Of a DNA stretch of 16,159 nt, positions 14,337 through 16,159 are shown one piece after another. The stretch's first letter is position 1. Every line of letters starts with the position of its first letter. Where the stretch lies: assembly GCA_036274645.1 (NCBI GenBank), contig DASUFH010000054.1:1-16159 (forward strand), written 5' to 3'. Under the pieces are notes generated by a model. That model did no database searches and was not told the DNA's origin. It worked only from the letters and a program-made list of their open reading frames with translations. The DNA is from DASUFH01 sp036274645. GTDB taxonomy: Bacteria; Acidobacteriota; Terriglobia; 20CM-2-55-15. A program made the translations under genes and the position numbers.

Positions 14337-14848
14337 AGCGCCCATGGATGCGCTTCTATACGGTCGGTCTGGGCGGCGTTGGCGTGCAGACGCTGGTTCT
14401 GGCAATTCTCAAAAGCGGCTTTGGACTTCACTATCTTGCGGCCACCATCATTGCCGTCGAAACAGCCGTACTTCACAACTTCTACTGGCACGAACGCTGG
14501 ACGTGGGCGCACCGCAACCTCGAGTGGAGCGGCGCGCCGTTGCGTCTGGTCCGCTTCAACGCCGGCAACGGGTTGATCTCGCTCGCCGGAAATGTGTCGC
14601 TCATGTGGCTGCTCGTTTCCAAGCTCCACATCCACTATCTGGTCGCCACCTGCATCGGCATCGGGACCTGCTCGCTCGTCAATTACCTGGTCAGCGACCG
14701 GCTCATCTTCCGACGCCGTGTCCCCCTGGAGACCGCCGCGGACGAAACCGCTCCATCGATGGATTCGGCTGATGTGGAACAGCCCTCACCCGGAATAACC
14801 GCAACGCCGGGGGACACGCGGTCCCGTCGTCGCGGTCATTCCGCCTGA
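14333..14848 (+). CDS. GtrA-family four-helix membrane protein
   Basis: A 171-residue protein with four predicted membrane helices at about 7-27, 32-52, 74-96 and 101-121. The two halves carry related ends, HNFYWHERWTW (48-58) and VNYLVSDRLIF (116-126), the internal duplication typical of GtrA-like proteins. After the last helix comes a polar tail of about 45 residues rich in Pro, Thr, Ser and Arg, which most members lack or have short. GtrA proteins are thought to help move polyprenyl-linked sugars across the membrane. Coupling to a CDP-alcohol phosphatidyltransferase suggests a shared role in an envelope lipid or lipid-linked glycan. That role is inference. Confidence 0.88.
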   Translation: MKRPWMRFYTVGLGGVGVQTLVLAILKSGFGLHYLAATIIAVETAVLHNFYWHERWTWAHRNLEWSGAPLRLVRFNAGNGLISLAGNVSLMWLLVSKLHIHYLVATCIGIGTCSLVNYLVSDRLIFRRRVPLETAADETAPSMDSADVEQPSPGITATPGDTRSRRRGHSA

Positions 14849-14871
14849 CGCGCGCGTCAGAACGTCAGAAC
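14845..14871. repeat. 16-bp perfect palindrome and 8-bp tandem repeat at convergent gene ends
   Basis: CTGACGCGCGCGTCAG at 14845-14860 is a perfect palindrome that includes the GtrA stop codon. GTCAGAAC then occurs twice in tandem (14856-14863 and 14864-14871). The site lies in the 29-bp gap between the converging GtrA and methyltransferase genes. It might help transcription end from both sides, but no T-run follows. Confidence 0.5.
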
Positions 14872-14877
14872 CGCCGG

Positions 14878-15465
14878 TCAGCGAATACATCGATAGACCA
14901 GAGCAGGCGGCAGATTGGGCCACACGATGTCGCTGCGCCGGACACTGCTGAAGTACTCACCCAGAAGTTTTCGAAACCGCCGGCCCGCGGGAAGGGGCAA
15001 TCCGTGGAGATACGCGAAGGTAACAAACGTTCCACCAGGACGGAGCACGGACATGGTGGCGTCGAGCAACTCCCGCTGCAACGAATCGGGAAACGCCGCC
15101 CATGGCAGGCCGGAAACGATCACGTCAACCGAAACGATTCCCGCTTCGGCGCAAAGCCTTCCGACATTCGCCACGGAATCTTCCGCCAGTGGAACGTCCG
15201 GATACTGCTCGCGAAAGATGGCCGCCAGCCGTGGACTGATTTCGATCGCCAGAAACCGCGTCGATGGAGAGACGCGCTCCAGGATCTTGCCGGTGAAGAC
15301 GCCGGTGCCCGGCCCATATTCGACTACCGCGCCAGCGTTGGCCAGATCCAGTCCCTCGACCATTGCCTCGGCCATGGACATGGAACTCGGAGCCACAGCG
15401 CCCGTTACGGCGGGGGAAGAAAGAAAATCTCCGAAGAGGTTGGCCCAATGACGCGGCGAGCGCAC
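14878..15465 (-). CDS. SAM-dependent methyltransferase, phospholipid N-methyltransferase-like
   Basis: A 195-residue class I methyltransferase. Motif I is VVEYGPGTGVFT (about 48-59), followed by the acidic FLAIEISPRL after strand 2 and SGLPWAAFP (118-126) at the catalytic strand 4 position. The N-terminal FGDFLSSPAVTGAVAPSS matches the start of the PmtA-like family, related to rRNA adenine dimethylases, which methylates phosphatidylethanolamine. The open frame extends to 15675, but the extra N-terminus is cysteine/arginine-rich and unlike the family. I placed the start at GTG 15465-15463, which gives the usual length. It lies 7 bases after a TATAGT hexamer, so the mRNA may be leaderless. Substrate is uncertain; a link to the neighbouring phosphatidyltransferase in lipid metabolism is inferred. 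Confidence 0.87.
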   Translation of the reverse strand: MRSPRHWANLFGDFLSSPAVTGAVAPSSMSMAEAMVEGLDLANAGAVVEYGPGTGVFTGKILERVSPSTRFLAIEISPRLAAIFREQYPDVPLAEDSVANVGRLCAEAGIVSVDVIVSGLPWAAFPDSLQRELLDATMSVLRPGGTFVTFAYLHGLPLPAGRRFRKLLGEYFSSVRRSDIVWPNLPPALVYRCIR

Positions 15466-15472
15466 AGCGAGG

Positions 15473-15478
15473 ACTATA
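15473..15478 (-). promoter_or_regulatory. Candidate -10 element for a leaderless methyltransferase mRNA
   Basis: The minus strand reads TATAGT here, followed by CCTCGCT and then the GTG start codon at 15465. The expected transcription start would fall on or next to the start codon. No good -35 hexamer is visible at 16-18 bp upstream. Confidence 0.45.
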
Positions 15479-15533
15479 GCATCCCGTTGGGGATTCCCTT
15501 TCCGCGTGATAAGGTACCGCCCGGCAAAACGGC

Positions 15534-15653
15534 ATGCCCAACACACAACATGTAGCCCTCGACGCCGATAACCGCACTGCGGAATACCGGCCCGGAACGC
15601 TGATTTCCATCGCGCCACTGCCGGACAGCGCCGGCTCGCCGGATCACGAGTAA
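15534..15653 (+). CDS. Possible 39-residue small ORF upstream of the RNase II-like gene
   Basis: An ORF from ATG 15534 to TAA 15653 encodes MPNTQHVALDADNRTAEYRP to AGSPDHE. It ends 20 bp before the RNase start, on the same strand. Third positions are about two-thirds G/C. A weak promoter-like pair, TTGGGG (15487-15492) and TAAGGT (15510-15515) with 17-bp spacing, precedes it. No ribosome binding site and no family are recognised. It may be a short leader peptide or simply chance. Confidence 0.22.
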   Translation: MPNTQHVALDADNRTAEYRPGTLISIAPLPDSAGSPDHE

Positions 15654-15673
15654 AGCGCGCGACAGACCGATTC

Positions 15674-16159
15674 ATGCTTCTTCAGGGCCACATTATCGAA
15701 TTCCTCGACTCCGATCATGTCCGCATGGGTTACGTACGCAAACAGGAGCGGGACCGGCTGCGTGTGGTCGACCCGAAAGGACGAAACCTGACCATCGGCG
15801 CAGAGCATGTGCTGGTTTCCCATCGCCAGAGTCCGGAAACGGACTTCCCTGCTCTGGCCGCGGAGATCGTCGAACTGGTCAAGGCCCGCCGCGCAGAGCT
15901 GGATGTGGAGTTACTCTGGCAGTCGCTTGGCGGGGCGTCTCGCGAATTCGAACCGAAGGAACTGGCCGAAATGTTCTTTTCGCAGACCAGTCCGGACGCC
16001 GTCTCCGCCATCGTGCACGCCCTCGCCGAAGACAGCCTGTATTTCAAGCGCCGCGGCGCTCGCTTCGTCGCGAAGACGACGGAGCAGGTCGAGTCCGAGC
16101 GGCTGAACCGGGCGCGACAGCGCGAACGGGAAAAGTCCCGCGATGAGACGGCCGCGATC
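15674..16159 (+). CDS. RNase II/RNB-family exoribonuclease, N-terminal part (truncated by window end)
   Basis: The first 162 residues of a protein starting MLLQGHIIEFLDSDHVRMGY that continues past the window. The N-terminal barrel-like segment (VRKQERDRLRVVDPKGRNLTIGAEHVLVSH) resembles the start of RNB-domain ribonucleases of the cyanobacterial/acidobacterial type. It is followed by a helical region (FPALAAEIVELVKARRAEL, then FEPKELAEMFF) and a basic, charged helix (ESERLNRARQREREKSRDE). The catalytic RNB and S1 domains would lie beyond 16159, so the assignment rests on N-terminal resemblance only. Such enzymes degrade RNA 3' to 5'. No clear Shine-Dalgarno precedes the ATG. The gene is divergent from the methyltransferase. 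Confidence 0.7.
   Translation, partial: MLLQGHIIEFLDSDHVRMGYVRKQERDRLRVVDPKGRNLTIGAEHVLVSHRQSPETDFPALAAEIVELVKARRAELDVELLWQSLGGASREFEPKELAEMFFSQTSPDAVSAIVHALAEDSLYFKRRGARFVAKTTEQVESERLNRARQREREKSRDETAAI

Noticed and set aside
15466..15675. N-terminal extension of the methyltransferase
   Set aside because: Cys/Arg-rich sequence unlike the family; the candidate -10 hexamer lies inside it.

Overview
The window is a bacterial chromosomal segment of moderately high G+C (about 60% by eye). It is dense in genes and contains no rRNA, tRNA, CRISPR array or transposase that I can see. An outer-membrane porin and a lipoprotein substrate-binding protein mark a Gram-negative cell. Gene content and style (an EGY-type site-2 protease beside HU, an RNase II-type nuclease, long palindromic intergenic repeats) would suit Acidobacteriota or a related phylum. 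That placement is inference; nothing here proves it.

Positions 10286 down to 232 (minus strand) form one tight ten-gene block for urea acquisition and hydrolysis. In transcription order it holds a porin, urtA, urtB, urtC, urtD, urtE, ureA, ureB, ureC and a thioredoxin-like gene. Spacing is 4-bp overlaps or gaps of 2 to 34 bp. The products cover the path from the outer membrane (porin), through periplasmic capture (lipoprotein UrtA), inner-membrane import (UrtB/UrtC permeases, UrtD/UrtE ATPases), to cytosolic hydrolysis to ammonia and CO2 (UreABC). All nickel-site and catalytic residues of UreC are present. The metallochaperone genes ureD/E/F/G are not in the window. UrtC carries an unusual C-terminal membrane extension of about 135 residues.

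The 239-bp leader upstream of the porin (10287-10525) holds several inverted repeats and a T8/G5 tract. Upstream lies a second minus-strand pair, HU (11736-11470) and a site-2 protease (11449-10526). Divergent from HU is dcd (11831-12397), which has serine where the family has its catalytic glutamate. dcd converges on a FabG-like reductase (13319-12591).

The right part holds a plus-strand pair, a CDP-alcohol phosphatidyltransferase and a GtrA-family membrane protein, overlapping by ATGA and possibly preceded by a small ORF. They converge on a phospholipid-methyltransferase-like gene (15465-14878) that appears leaderless. The start of an RNase II-like gene (15674 onward) is cut by the window edge.

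Two related imperfect palindromes of 125-160 bp (1-160 and 12416-12539) lie at the 3' ends of genes and define a dispersed repeat family. A separate 21-bp near-identical direct repeat (173-193 and 10301-10321) brackets the urea operon.
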